Below are positions 1 to 5,061 of a stretch of 6,177 nucleotides of DNA, piece by piece (position 1 is the stretch's first letter; each line of letters starts with the position of its first letter). Location of the stretch: positions 1-6,177 of the forward strand of contig CACZPX010000034.1 in the NCBI GenBank assembly GCA_902783095.1, written 5' to 3'. Both the position numbers and the translations under genes were made by a program. The notes under the pieces are model-generated. The model saw only the letters and a list, made by a program, of their open reading frames with translations, was not told the DNA's origin and did no database searches. This DNA is from an uncultured Lachnospiraceae bacterium (GTDB lineage: Bacteria > Bacillota > Clostridia > Lachnospirales > Lachnospiraceae).

Positions 1-318
1 CATCACCTGGATGGCCTTTCCCTCGATGCAGTTGCCCTTGTATTCGTCGATGGGCTTACCGTGCAGCGCGCCTTCCGGGCGGAAGCGGTAGCCGTAGATG
101 CGGCCGCGCTCTGCCAGCTCCTTTGCGAACTCTTCCGCCATCTGCGCGTGATGGTCCGGATGGATGTAGCGCAGGGCGTTCTTGATGGCCAGCGCCTTAT
201 CGGCCTCGGTGAGCTTCGACTCGCGCTTCGGCGCGCGGCGGTACTGCGGATCCATCTGCGGATAGTCCGGCAGTTCGTAGTCCAGTTTTATCGTCATGGC
301 ATCGGTGTAATCGATCAT
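1..318 (-). CDS. hutU: Urocanate hydratase, N-terminal part (runs off the left edge)
   Basis: Urocanate hydratase adds water to urocanate to give 4-imidazolone-5-propionate, the second step of histidine degradation, using tightly bound NAD+ in the cytoplasm. The reading frame is open from the ATG at 318 to base 1, giving 106 residues that begin MIDYTDAMTIKLDYELPDYP. Recognisable blocks are RRAPKR (27-32), the ALRYIHPDHH segment (48-57), GRIYGYRFRPEG (72-83) and KPIDEYKGNCIEGKAIQVM (88-106). I recall these as typical of the long (about 660-680 aa) anaerobe/Bacteroidetes form and not the roughly 550-aa Pseudomonas/Bacillus form; this is from memory, not a search. The start is supported by AAGGAAGG at 333-326, 7 nt upstream; an in-frame ATG at 297 is less well placed. 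The NAD-binding and catalytic regions lie outside the window. The gene is divergent from the LysR regulator, which probably controls it. Confidence 0.9.
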   Translation of the reverse strand, partial: MIDYTDAMTIKLDYELPDYPQMDPQYRRAPKRESKLTEADKALAIKNALRYIHPDHHAQMAEEFAKELAERGRIYGYRFRPEGALHGKPIDEYKGNCIEGKAIQVM

Positions 319-380
319 CGTGATTCCTTCCTTTCCCGTGGTCTGCGTGATCCCGTTTCGGGGCCTTCTGATTCATCTTT

Positions 381-409
381 ATTCTACTCGCAACCGGGCG
401 CGGTGAAAA
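381..409 (-). promoter_or_regulatory. Candidate sigma-A-type promoter for hutU
   Basis: Read on the minus strand, TTTTCA (409-404, 4/6 to the -35 consensus) is followed by a 17-bp spacer and TAGAAT (386-381, 5/6 to the -10 consensus). The predicted start of transcription is near 375, giving a leader of about 57 nt before the hutU ATG at 318. The weak -35 lies directly beside the LysR-box-like dyad, as expected for an activator-dependent promoter. Assigned by eye; no transcription start data. Confidence 0.45.
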
Positions 410-411
410 AA

Positions 412-444
412 ACCAAATTGATATATCTTCCATATTAAATTGGT
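412..444. promoter_or_regulatory. Putative LysR-type regulator operator (dyad with T-N11-A core)
   Basis: An interrupted dyad has arms ACCAAATTGATA (412-423) and TATTAAATTGGT (433-444), which pair at 10 of 12 positions around a 9-bp spacer. Exactly on the same axis (centre 428) is TATATCTTCCATA (422-434), which fits the T-N11-A core of LysR-family binding sites. It lies in an AT-rich island between divergent hutU and the LysR gene. Its centre is about 53 bp from the predicted transcription starts on both sides, so one site could serve both activation of hutU and autoregulation. The repeat is directly visible; its role as operator is inferred from family behaviour. Confidence 0.5.
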
Positions 445-468
445 ATAGCAAAGCTGCTCAGAATATCA

Positions 469-474
469 TATAAT
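469..474 (+). promoter_or_regulatory. Candidate -10 box for the LysR gene
   Basis: A perfect TATAAT lies 61 bp before the LysR start codon. At 17-bp spacing the -35 position (446-451, TAGCAA) is poor, so the promoter is either weak or needs help. The transcript would start near 481 and carry a leader of about 55 nt that contains the 491-510 hairpin. Confidence 0.4.
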
Positions 475-490
475 CATAACCGAACAACAG

Positions 491-510
491 CGGACCGCCC
501 TGTCGGTCCG
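491..510 (+). promoter_or_regulatory. Short hairpin in the LysR-gene leader
   Basis: CGGACCG (491-497) and CGGTCCG (504-510) form a perfect 7-bp stem with a 6-nt CCCTGT loop, about 10 nt upstream of the AGGAG ribosome binding site (520-524). No U-run follows, so it is not an intrinsic terminator. It could affect leader stability or translation, or be chance in GC-rich DNA. Confidence 0.3.
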
Positions 511-535
511 GCGATCCACAGGAGCGATACCGTCC

Positions 536-1414
536 ATGAAACTGCAGCAGCTGGAATATTTCTGCGCCGTGGCCGAGGAGGGAAGCATCTCGGGTGCCTC
601 CCGCCGTCTTCACGTGGCGCAGCCGCCGGTCTCCCGGCAGATCGCGCTGCTGGAGGACGAGCTGGGCACCGCGCTCTTCATCCGCGGCAGCAAGGGCGTG
701 CGCCTGACGCAGGCCGGCCAGAGTCTGTACCAGGAGAGCCGCATGCTCATGCAGGGCATGGACACCATGGTGACCAACATCAAAAACATCGAGCAGGGCA
801 TCATGGGCACGTTAAAGGTGGGCATCATCTACTCCGTGATCCCCTACGCCATGAACTACCTGCGCCGCTACCGCGAACGCTATCCAAAGGTGGACCTGCG
901 CGTGAACGTGGATACGCCGCAGCAGCTGATCGAGGACCTGCGCCACGGCAACGTACACGCGATCTTCATCCGCAGCGGCGCCACCGGCCAGTACGGCTTT
1001 TCCGAGCGGATCCTGAGCGAGGACCCGCTGGAACTGATCATGACAAGGGAACTGGACCCCGCGCCGGAGCTTTCCGAGATCCCCATGGAGCTGCTGCGTG
1101 ACGCGCCGTTCTGCCTGCTGCGCAGCGACGATATCTGGGGCTACAGCAACTTCCTGTCCGACGAATGCCTGCGCCACGGCTTCCGGCCGCGCATCGTGTG
1201 CCAGTGCACCAGCACGCACATCGCGGTGCAGATGATTTTGGCGGGTTTCGGCATGAGCTTTCTGCCGCGGTCCATCACCGCCACCGTGCCGGGCTCCGGC
1301 CTGTATTCCAAGCCCATAGCGGGGCTTACGGCGCACTCCTCTTCCATGCTGGTGTGGAACGAGAACACCTATCTGTCGCAGTGCGGCAGACTGTTTGTGG
1401 ATCTGAAAGAGTAA
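536..1414 (+). CDS. LysR-family transcriptional regulator, probable hut regulator
   Basis: This 292-aa protein is of usual length for a LysR-type regulator. The N-terminal winged helix-turn-helix spans about residues 1-60, with the classic ALLEDELGTALFIR and LTQAG signatures; the HTH core is about residues 18-37 (SISGASRRLHVAQPPVSRQI). A linker helix (62-90) leads to a two-lobed LysR-substrate effector domain (about 92-290) starting GTLKVGIIYS and including the conserved MILAGFGMSFLP segment (233-244). The start has AGGAG at 520-524, 11 nt upstream. It is divergent from hutU and precedes ftcD by 78 bp, so its effector is plausibly urocanate or another histidine-pathway intermediate; that is inference from context. 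Characterised hut loci elsewhere mostly use HutC (GntR family) or HutP. The family call is firm, the target less so. Confidence 0.93.
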   Translation: MKLQQLEYFCAVAEEGSISGASRRLHVAQPPVSRQIALLEDELGTALFIRGSKGVRLTQAGQSLYQESRMLMQGMDTMVTNIKNIEQGIMGTLKVGIIYSVIPYAMNYLRRYRERYPKVDLRVNVDTPQQLIEDLRHGNVHAIFIRSGATGQYGFSERILSEDPLELIMTRELDPAPELSEIPMELLRDAPFCLLRSDDIWGYSNFLSDECLRHGFRPRIVCQCTSTHIAVQMILAGFGMSFLPRSITATVPGSGLYSKPIAGLTAHSSSMLVWNENTYLSQCGRLFVDLKE

Positions 1415-1453
1415 CAAAAGGCGGCGGGGATACTTCTGCTCCGCCCGAAACAA

Positions 1454-1466
1454 GCGCGCTGCGCGC
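1454..1466. repeat. Small GC palindrome upstream of ftcD
   Basis: GCGCGC-T-GCGCGC is perfectly self-complementary around one base and ends 15 nt before the ftcD AGGAGG. No T-run follows (ATAATAAAACC does), so a terminator is unlikely. A one-base loop cannot form as drawn, so a real RNA hairpin would be shorter. It is recorded as a visible feature with no assigned function. Confidence 0.3.
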
Positions 1467-1492
1467 ATAATAAAACCCTCAAGGAGGAACAA

Positions 1493-2407
1493 ATGTCCAA
1501 ATTAGTAGAATGCATCCCCAATTTTTCCGTCAGCAAGGAAGTTGATCCCGTCGTCTTCCAAGGTCTGGTAGACGTAGCCAACAGCGTGCCCGGCTGCACC
1601 TTGTTCGACGTGCAGAGCGACGGCAGCCACAACCGTTGCGTCTTTACGCTGATCGGCAGCCCGGAGGGCATCGAGGAAGTCGCGTTCCGGCTGTGCAAGA
1701 AGGCCAGCGAGACCATCGACATGACCAAGCACGTGGGCCAGCACCCCCGCATGGGCGCCACCGACGTGATCCCCTTCGTTCCGCAGACCAAGGACGTGAC
1801 CGTGGAGGACTGCGTGGAGATGAGCAAGCGCGTAGCCAAGCGCATCTGGGACGAGCTGCAGATCCCGTCTTTCCTTTACGAGGACTCCGCCACCCGCCCC
1901 GAACGCCGCAACCTGGCGGCCTGCCGCAAGGGCCAGTTTGAGGGAATGCCCGAGAAGCTTCTGCAGGAAGACTGGGCGCCGGACTTTGGCGAGCGAAAGA
2001 TCCACCCCACCGCCGGCATCACCGCCATCGGCGCGCGCATGCCGCTGGTCGCCTTCAACGTCAACCTGGATACCGACAACCTGGAGATCGCCAAGAACAT
2101 CGCCAAGGCCATCCGCGGCTCCTCCGGCGGTTTCAAGTACCGCATGGCCGTGGGCATCATGATGGAGGAACGCAATATCGCGCAGGTCTCCATGAACATG
2201 GTCAACTACGAAGGCACGCCGCTCTACTACGCCTATGAGATGATCCGCGCGCTGGCCGACCGCTACGGCGTCCGCATCATCGGCACCGAGATCGTGGGCC
2301 TGACGCCCGCCAAGGCGCTGATCGACTGCGCGGAATACTACCTGAAGATCGAAAACTTCCATTGCCACGAGCAGGTGCTGGAGTATCATCTGATCGATAT
2401 GAAATAA
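1493..2407 (+). CDS. ftcD: Glutamate formimidoyltransferase
   Basis: The enzyme transfers the formimino group of N-formimino-L-glutamate to tetrahydrofolate, giving glutamate and 5-formimino-THF, the last hut step that yields glutamate. The 304-aa length matches a stand-alone transferase without a fused cyclodeaminase. It opens with the family motif LVECIPNFS (4-12). The N-terminal subdomain carries GQHPRMGATDVIPF (82-95), whose His84 corresponds to the catalytic His82 of pig FTCD. The C-terminal subdomain (about 180-304) begins GARMPLVAFNVNLDT, a likely folate-contact region, and ends with the QVLEYHL tail. AGGAGG at 1482-1487 is 5 nt before the ATG, a strong site. No convincing promoter was seen in the 78-bp gap after the LysR gene, so cotranscription with it is likely. 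fchA follows after 119 bp, acting on the product. Confidence 0.96.
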   Translation: MSKLVECIPNFSVSKEVDPVVFQGLVDVANSVPGCTLFDVQSDGSHNRCVFTLIGSPEGIEEVAFRLCKKASETIDMTKHVGQHPRMGATDVIPFVPQTKDVTVEDCVEMSKRVAKRIWDELQIPSFLYEDSATRPERRNLAACRKGQFEGMPEKLLQEDWAPDFGERKIHPTAGITAIGARMPLVAFNVNLDTDNLEIAKNIAKAIRGSSGGFKYRMAVGIMMEERNIAQVSMNMVNYEGTPLYYAYEMIRALADRYGVRIIGTEIVGLTPAKALIDCAEYYLKIENFHCHEQVLEYHLIDMK

Positions 2408-2410
2408 CGA

Positions 2411-2422
2411 CGCCTGCAGGCG
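2411..2422. repeat. 12-bp palindrome after the ftcD stop codon
   Basis: CGCCTGCAGGCG is a perfect palindrome without a spacer, starting 4 bp after the ftcD stop and 8 bp before the large inverted repeat. It may be part of the same inserted element or chance in GC-rich sequence. Confidence 0.35.
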
Positions 2423-2430
2423 TGGGTGAA

Positions 2431-2492
2431 GACGCGGGGACGGTCCTTACTGTCCTCATGTCAATGAGGACAGTAAGGACCGTCCCCGCGTC
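2431..2492. repeat. Perfect 29-bp inverted repeat between ftcD and fchA (REP/MITE-like)
   Basis: The left arm (2431-2459) and right arm (2464-2492) are exact reverse complements over 29 bp, separated by a 4-nt GTCA loop. The arms include the stretch GGGGACGGTCCTTACTGTCC. As RNA this is a very stable hairpin lying within the 119-bp ftcD-fchA gap, ending 20 nt before the fchA AGGAGG. No T-run follows on either strand, so it is not a typical intrinsic terminator. Next to the right arm, CCCGCGTCT (2485-2493) recurs at 2496-2504, and GAAGACGCGGG (2428-2438) has its complement at 2496-2506. From memory, similar GGGGACGGT...ACCGTCCCC palindromes are dispersed between genes in many Clostridia-like genomes, which suggests a mobile REP/MITE-type element. 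No transposase is nearby. Confidence 0.85.
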
Positions 2493-2526
2493 TCGCCCGC
2501 GTCTTCAAAAGAAGGAGGAACATACC

Positions 2527-3153
2527 ATGAAACTGACCGATATGACCGTAACCGAATTCACCGACCTCTTGGGCTCCGACGCCCCCGCGCCGGGCGGCGG
2601 TTCCGCCTCCGCACTTGCCGGCGCCCTGGGTTCCGCCCTGGCTGCCATGGTAGCTGCGCTCACCCTGTCCAAGAAGAAATACGAAGAGCATCACGAGCTT
2701 GCCAAGGAAGTCTTCGACGCGGCGCACTGCCTGCAGCAGAAACTGCTCACCGCCATCGACGAGGACACCGAGGCCTTCAACAAGATCGGCGAAGCCTTTG
2801 CCCTGCCCAAGTCCACGGACGAGGAAAAGGCGGCCCGCTCCGCAGCCATCCAGGCGGCGCTCGTGGTCTGCACCGAATCCCCGCTCGCCATCATGCAGCT
2901 GTCGGCCGAGGCTTTAAAACTCACGCAGAAGCTGGTGGGCAAATCCAACACCTCCGCCGCGAGCGATCTGGGCGTCTCCGCGCTGATGATCCGCAGCGCC
3001 CTCCTTGGCGGCTGGCTGAACGTGCTGATCAACATCGGAAGCCTGAAGGACACCGAAAAGGCCGCTGCCTACAAGGCGCAGGGCGAAGCGATCCTGGCGG
3101 AAGCCATCCCCATGGCGGACGGCATCTACGAGACGATCAAGGAGAGCCTGTAA
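2527..3153 (+). CDS. fchA: Formimidoyltetrahydrofolate cyclodeaminase
   Basis: FchA converts 5-formimino-THF to 5,10-methenyl-THF and ammonia, feeding carbon from histidine into the folate one-carbon pool. The 208-aa, largely helical protein fits the FTCD_C / methenyl-THF cyclohydrolase-type family. It has the N-terminal SDAPAPGGGSASALAGALG block (17-35), the IDEDTEAFNKI segment (78-88) with acidic residues in the likely active-site region, and the SAASDLGVSALM block (143-154). The frame is open further upstream to 2362, but that would read through the inverted repeat and the end of ftcD. The ATG at 2527 has AGGAGG at 2513-2518, 8 nt away, and gives the family N-terminus MKLTDMTVTEFTDLLG. It is the last gene of the unit and is followed by the terminator at 3208-3242. 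Confidence 0.94.
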   Translation: MKLTDMTVTEFTDLLGSDAPAPGGGSASALAGALGSALAAMVAALTLSKKKYEEHHELAKEVFDAAHCLQQKLLTAIDEDTEAFNKIGEAFALPKSTDEEKAARSAAIQAALVVCTESPLAIMQLSAEALKLTQKLVGKSNTSAASDLGVSALMIRSALLGGWLNVLINIGSLKDTEKAAAYKAQGEAILAEAIPMADGIYETIKESL

Positions 3154-3207
3154 GCACACGCGACGGTATCTGCCGGACACCAGACTCAGGTTTAAACACA
3201 ACGTAAA

Positions 3208-3242
3208 AGGGTGCAGCCGCATGGCTGCACCCTGACTTTTTT
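3208..3242 (+). terminator. Intrinsic terminator of the ftcD-fchA unit
   Basis: AGGGTGCAGCC (3208-3218) pairs perfectly with GGCTGCACCCT (3223-3233) around a GCAT loop. GAC and then six T residues (3237-3242) follow. It lies 54 bp after the fchA stop and 23 bp before the end of the convergent dipeptidase gene. Four A residues at its left edge (3205-3208) give a short U-run on the other strand, so it may work weakly in both directions. Confidence 0.92.
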
Positions 3243-3265
3243 ATATGCCCCGGCGCCGGTCTCTT

Positions 3266-3925
3266 CTACCGCTTCAGATACGCCGCAGACACCGGAAACT
3301 CAAAGTACGTATCCGGGTAGGGCTCGTCCCGCAGCGTAAAGTGCCACCACTCGCAGTCGATCGGCACGAAACCGTTCCGCACCATCACCTTCTGCAGCAG
3401 CATCCGGTTGTCGTGCTGTTCCTTTGTGACGGCGGGACTGTCCGGGTGCGAGACCGGAGAAAACAGGTCAAACGGACTGCCCATGTCCACTTCCTTCCCC
3501 GTGGCCATATCGAGCAGCGTCAGATCCACCGTGCTCCCCCTGCTGTGGCCGGAACGGCTGGCGATGTAGCCCTTCGCAAACAGTTCCTGCTTGGGCAGGT
3601 CCGGATAGAAATACGGCTTCATGCGGACGTCCGTATCCTCTATTCCCCACAGCACAAACTGGCGCACCGCGCAGGCCGGCCGGTAGGCGTCAAAGACCTT
3701 CAGCCGGTAACCCATCACGTTCATCTCGTTGCTCACCGCCTTTAAGGCGCGCGCCGCCTCCTTTGTGAGCAGGGCGGCCGGTTCCTCGTAGCCGTCGATC
3801 CGCTCCCCTATAAAGTTGTAGGTGGAGTAATAGCGGATCTCCTGCACGATGCCCGGGACCGCGTCCGCCAGCACCACAAAGCCGGAGGGGTCCATCGTCA
3901 CTTTTCGCCTGTAGTCGGTCTCCAT
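3266..3925 (-). CDS. VanX/DdpX-family D-alanyl-D-alanine dipeptidase
   Basis: This family of zinc enzymes hydrolyses D-Ala-D-Ala, either in vancomycin resistance (VanX) or for peptidoglycan dipeptide recycling (DdpX). The 219-aa protein carries the VanX signatures: DAYRP (79-83, Arg82 matching catalytic Arg71), SGHSRGSTVD (125-134, zinc ligands His127 and Asp134) and CEWWH (191-195, Glu192 as base and His195 as third ligand). The tail LRDEPYPDTYFEFPV closely follows VanX. The usual Ala of SxHxxGxAxD is Thr132. There is no signal peptide, so it is cytoplasmic like VanX. The ATG at 3925 lies 3 bp after the reductase stop without a well-spaced ribosome site; the ATG at 3895 would give 209 aa, closer to VanX length. 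No vanH, vanA or VanRS gene is visible, so recycling or catabolism is as likely as resistance. Confidence 0.92.
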   Translation of the reverse strand: METDYRRKVTMDPSGFVVLADAVPGIVQEIRYYSTYNFIGERIDGYEEPAALLTKEAARALKAVSNEMNVMGYRLKVFDAYRPACAVRQFVLWGIEDTDVRMKPYFYPDLPKQELFAKGYIASRSGHSRGSTVDLTLLDMATGKEVDMGSPFDLFSPVSHPDSPAVTKEQHDNRMLLQKVMVRNGFVPIDCEWWHFTLRDEPYPDTYFEFPVSAAYLKR

Positions 3926-3928
3926 CGC

Positions 3929-4936
3929 TTACTTGTCCAGCACGGCCTCCTGGATGTCCTTTACCGTCTCTTCCATAAAGGCGGCGTCTTCCGCGGTCAG
4001 CGCGATATCCAGGCACTTTGCGTTGTCTTCCACGTTGGCGAGCTTGCGCATGCCCACCAGCAGGCTCATCTTGTCATACTGGGTCAGGGCCCAGGCTTCC
4101 GCCAGGTTGGAGTAGCTGCAGCCGTACTTTTCGCACAGCGGCTTCCAGGCTTCAAACATCCTGCGCAGGCCGGCCTTCTTTTCCTCCTGTACCCACGGGA
4201 TGCGCGCGCGGATATCGGTCTTGGCGAACTGCCGCTCCATAAAGGCGGGGCCGGTCAAAAAGCCCTCTTCCAGCACGCCGTAGGTCTGGAAGGTGGTGCC
4301 GTGCTTTTTGCATTCCGCAAAGTAGTCCCGGCCGTGGAACGGGCTTAAGATGCTGAAAAACTCCTGCACCACCGCCACGCCGTCCGTGGCGTGCGGCGCC
4401 GCCTTATAGGTCGTGAGATCCGCGGGCTGGCTGTTGGACAGGCCGTAGGTGCGGATCTTGCCCTCTTTGATCAGGTCTTCCAGGGCGCCCACCGTCTCCT
4501 CCACCGGAAAGCTTTTGCACACGTAGTGCACGATGATGGAGTCGATCACGTCCGTCTGCAGACGGCGCAGCGAATCCTCCACGTCCTTTTTCACGGCCGC
4601 GGCGCGGGTATCGTTGTTCACGGTATAGCCGTCTCGCTCGTAGTGGAAGTTGCCGCCCTCGTTCCGCCAGTTTAAGGAACACTTGGTCTGCAGGATAAAA
4701 TCGCCGCGGCAGCCCTTTAAGGCCTCGCCCAGCAGGCGTTCGCTCTCGCCGGTCCCGTACACGGGCGCCGTGTCGATATAGTTGACGCCGTGCTCACGGC
4801 AGGCCGCCAGCAGGTTTTTCGTCTCTTCCACGGTGGAGTCGTGATCGCTCCACACACCGCCGCCGCCAAGGCCCCAGGCGCCGAGCGCCACCTTCGATAC
4901 CATAATGCCGGAATTGCCGAGTTCCTGAACCTTCAT
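3929..4936 (-). CDS. Aldo/keto reductase, NAD(P)H-dependent
   Basis: A cytoplasmic (beta/alpha)8-barrel oxidoreductase that reduces aldehydes or ketones with NAD(P)H; the substrate cannot be read from sequence. The 335-aa protein has the family pattern in order: ELGNSGIMVSKVALGAWGLGG (5-25), YIDTAPVYGTGESERLLGEAL (53-73), the Asp55-Tyr60-Lys85-His137 catalytic tetrad, GKIRTYGLSNS (159-169), Gln191 and the cofactor-binding GMRKLANVEDN (295-305). I chose the ATG at 4936 because AAGGAG (4950-4945) is 8 nt upstream; a longer TTG-started form at 4957 would place that site inside the coding sequence. The dipeptidase follows after 3 bp. The unknown propeller-like gene lies 125 bp upstream on the same strand, and no clear promoter was seen between them. 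Confidence 0.93.
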   Translation of the reverse strand: MKVQELGNSGIMVSKVALGAWGLGGGGVWSDHDSTVEETKNLLAACREHGVNYIDTAPVYGTGESERLLGEALKGCRGDFILQTKCSLNWRNEGGNFHYERDGYTVNNDTRAAAVKKDVEDSLRRLQTDVIDSIIVHYVCKSFPVEETVGALEDLIKEGKIRTYGLSNSQPADLTTYKAAPHATDGVAVVQEFFSILSPFHGRDYFAECKKHGTTFQTYGVLEEGFLTGPAFMERQFAKTDIRARIPWVQEEKKAGLRRMFEAWKPLCEKYGCSYSNLAEAWALTQYDKMSLLVGMRKLANVEDNAKCLDIALTAEDAAFMEETVKDIQEAVLDK

Positions 4937-4944
4937 TTCCCATG

Positions 4945-4950
4945 CTCCTT
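4945..4950 (-). promoter_or_regulatory. Ribosome binding site that fixes the reductase start
   Basis: AAGGAG on the minus strand lies 8 nt before the ATG at 4936. Its position argues against the in-frame TTG at 4957. Confidence 0.8.
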
Positions 4951-4970
4951 TTTTCAATGTTTCTGCCCGT

Positions 4971-5044
4971 CCGGGCCGTATCCTCTCTGTACTTCACCCC
5001 GCCCGGGCCGTATCCTCTCTGTGCTTTGGCCCATCCGGGCCGTA
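4971..5044. repeat. Tandem repeat, 32-bp period, with GC hairpins
   Basis: CCGGGCCGTA starts at 4971, 5003 and 5035, an exact 32-bp period. Copies 1 and 2 share their first 20 bases (CCGGGCCGTATCCTCTCTGT) and about 26 of 32 overall; the third keeps only the first 10. On the minus strand, the sense of the flanking genes, each copy juxtaposes GGCCCGG with a GGGCC-like sequence. The best case is GGCCC-GGAT-GGGCC at 5029-5042, able to form a small hairpin. The array fills most of the gap between the unknown gene and the aldo/keto reductase. No terminal T-run is present. Function unknown. Confidence 0.8.
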
Positions 5045-5061
5045 CCGCCGCCTGCGCCGTG

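Noticed and set aside
61..438. A 125-codon + strand open frame at the left end
   Set aside because: It is antisense to hutU and to the divergent control region; its C-terminal part is translated intergenic sequence with no ribosome site or family resemblance.
1420..1445. Possible attenuator hairpin GGCGG...CCGCC between the LysR gene and ftcD
   Set aside because: Only 5 bp of stem with a 16-nt loop and no U-run; expected by chance in such GC-rich sequence.
812..1492. A 226-codon open frame on the minus strand opposite the LysR gene
   Set aside because: The translation has no recognisable domain and overlaps the LysR frame, which has full domain structure and a ribosome binding site.
1502..2389. 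A 295-codon open frame on the minus strand covering almost all of ftcD
   Set aside because: It is the antisense shadow of a GC-rich gene with strong third-position bias. The translation is low-complexity, rich in Ala, Gly, Val, Asp and His, and resembles no family, while the + strand frame is unmistakably FtcD.
2362..2526. N-terminal extension of fchA starting at 2362
   Set aside because: The extra 55 codons overlap the end of ftcD and read through the inverted repeat, while the ATG at 2527 has a strong, well-spaced ribosome site and gives the normal family N-terminus.
3266..3925. Vancomycin-resistance gene cluster
   Set aside because: Only a VanX-like dipeptidase is present. There is no vanH dehydrogenase, vanA/B-type ligase, or vanR/vanS, and the neighbouring reductase is an aldo/keto reductase. 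The sequence does not support a resistance claim.
4954..5034. A 26-codon minus-strand open frame (MGQSTERIRPGRGEVQRGYG...) through the 32-bp repeats, ending just before the reductase ribosome site
   Set aside because: It has no ribosome binding site at a usable distance, its repeats are read in different frames, and the composition reflects the repeat. A leader peptide cannot be excluded but is not supported.
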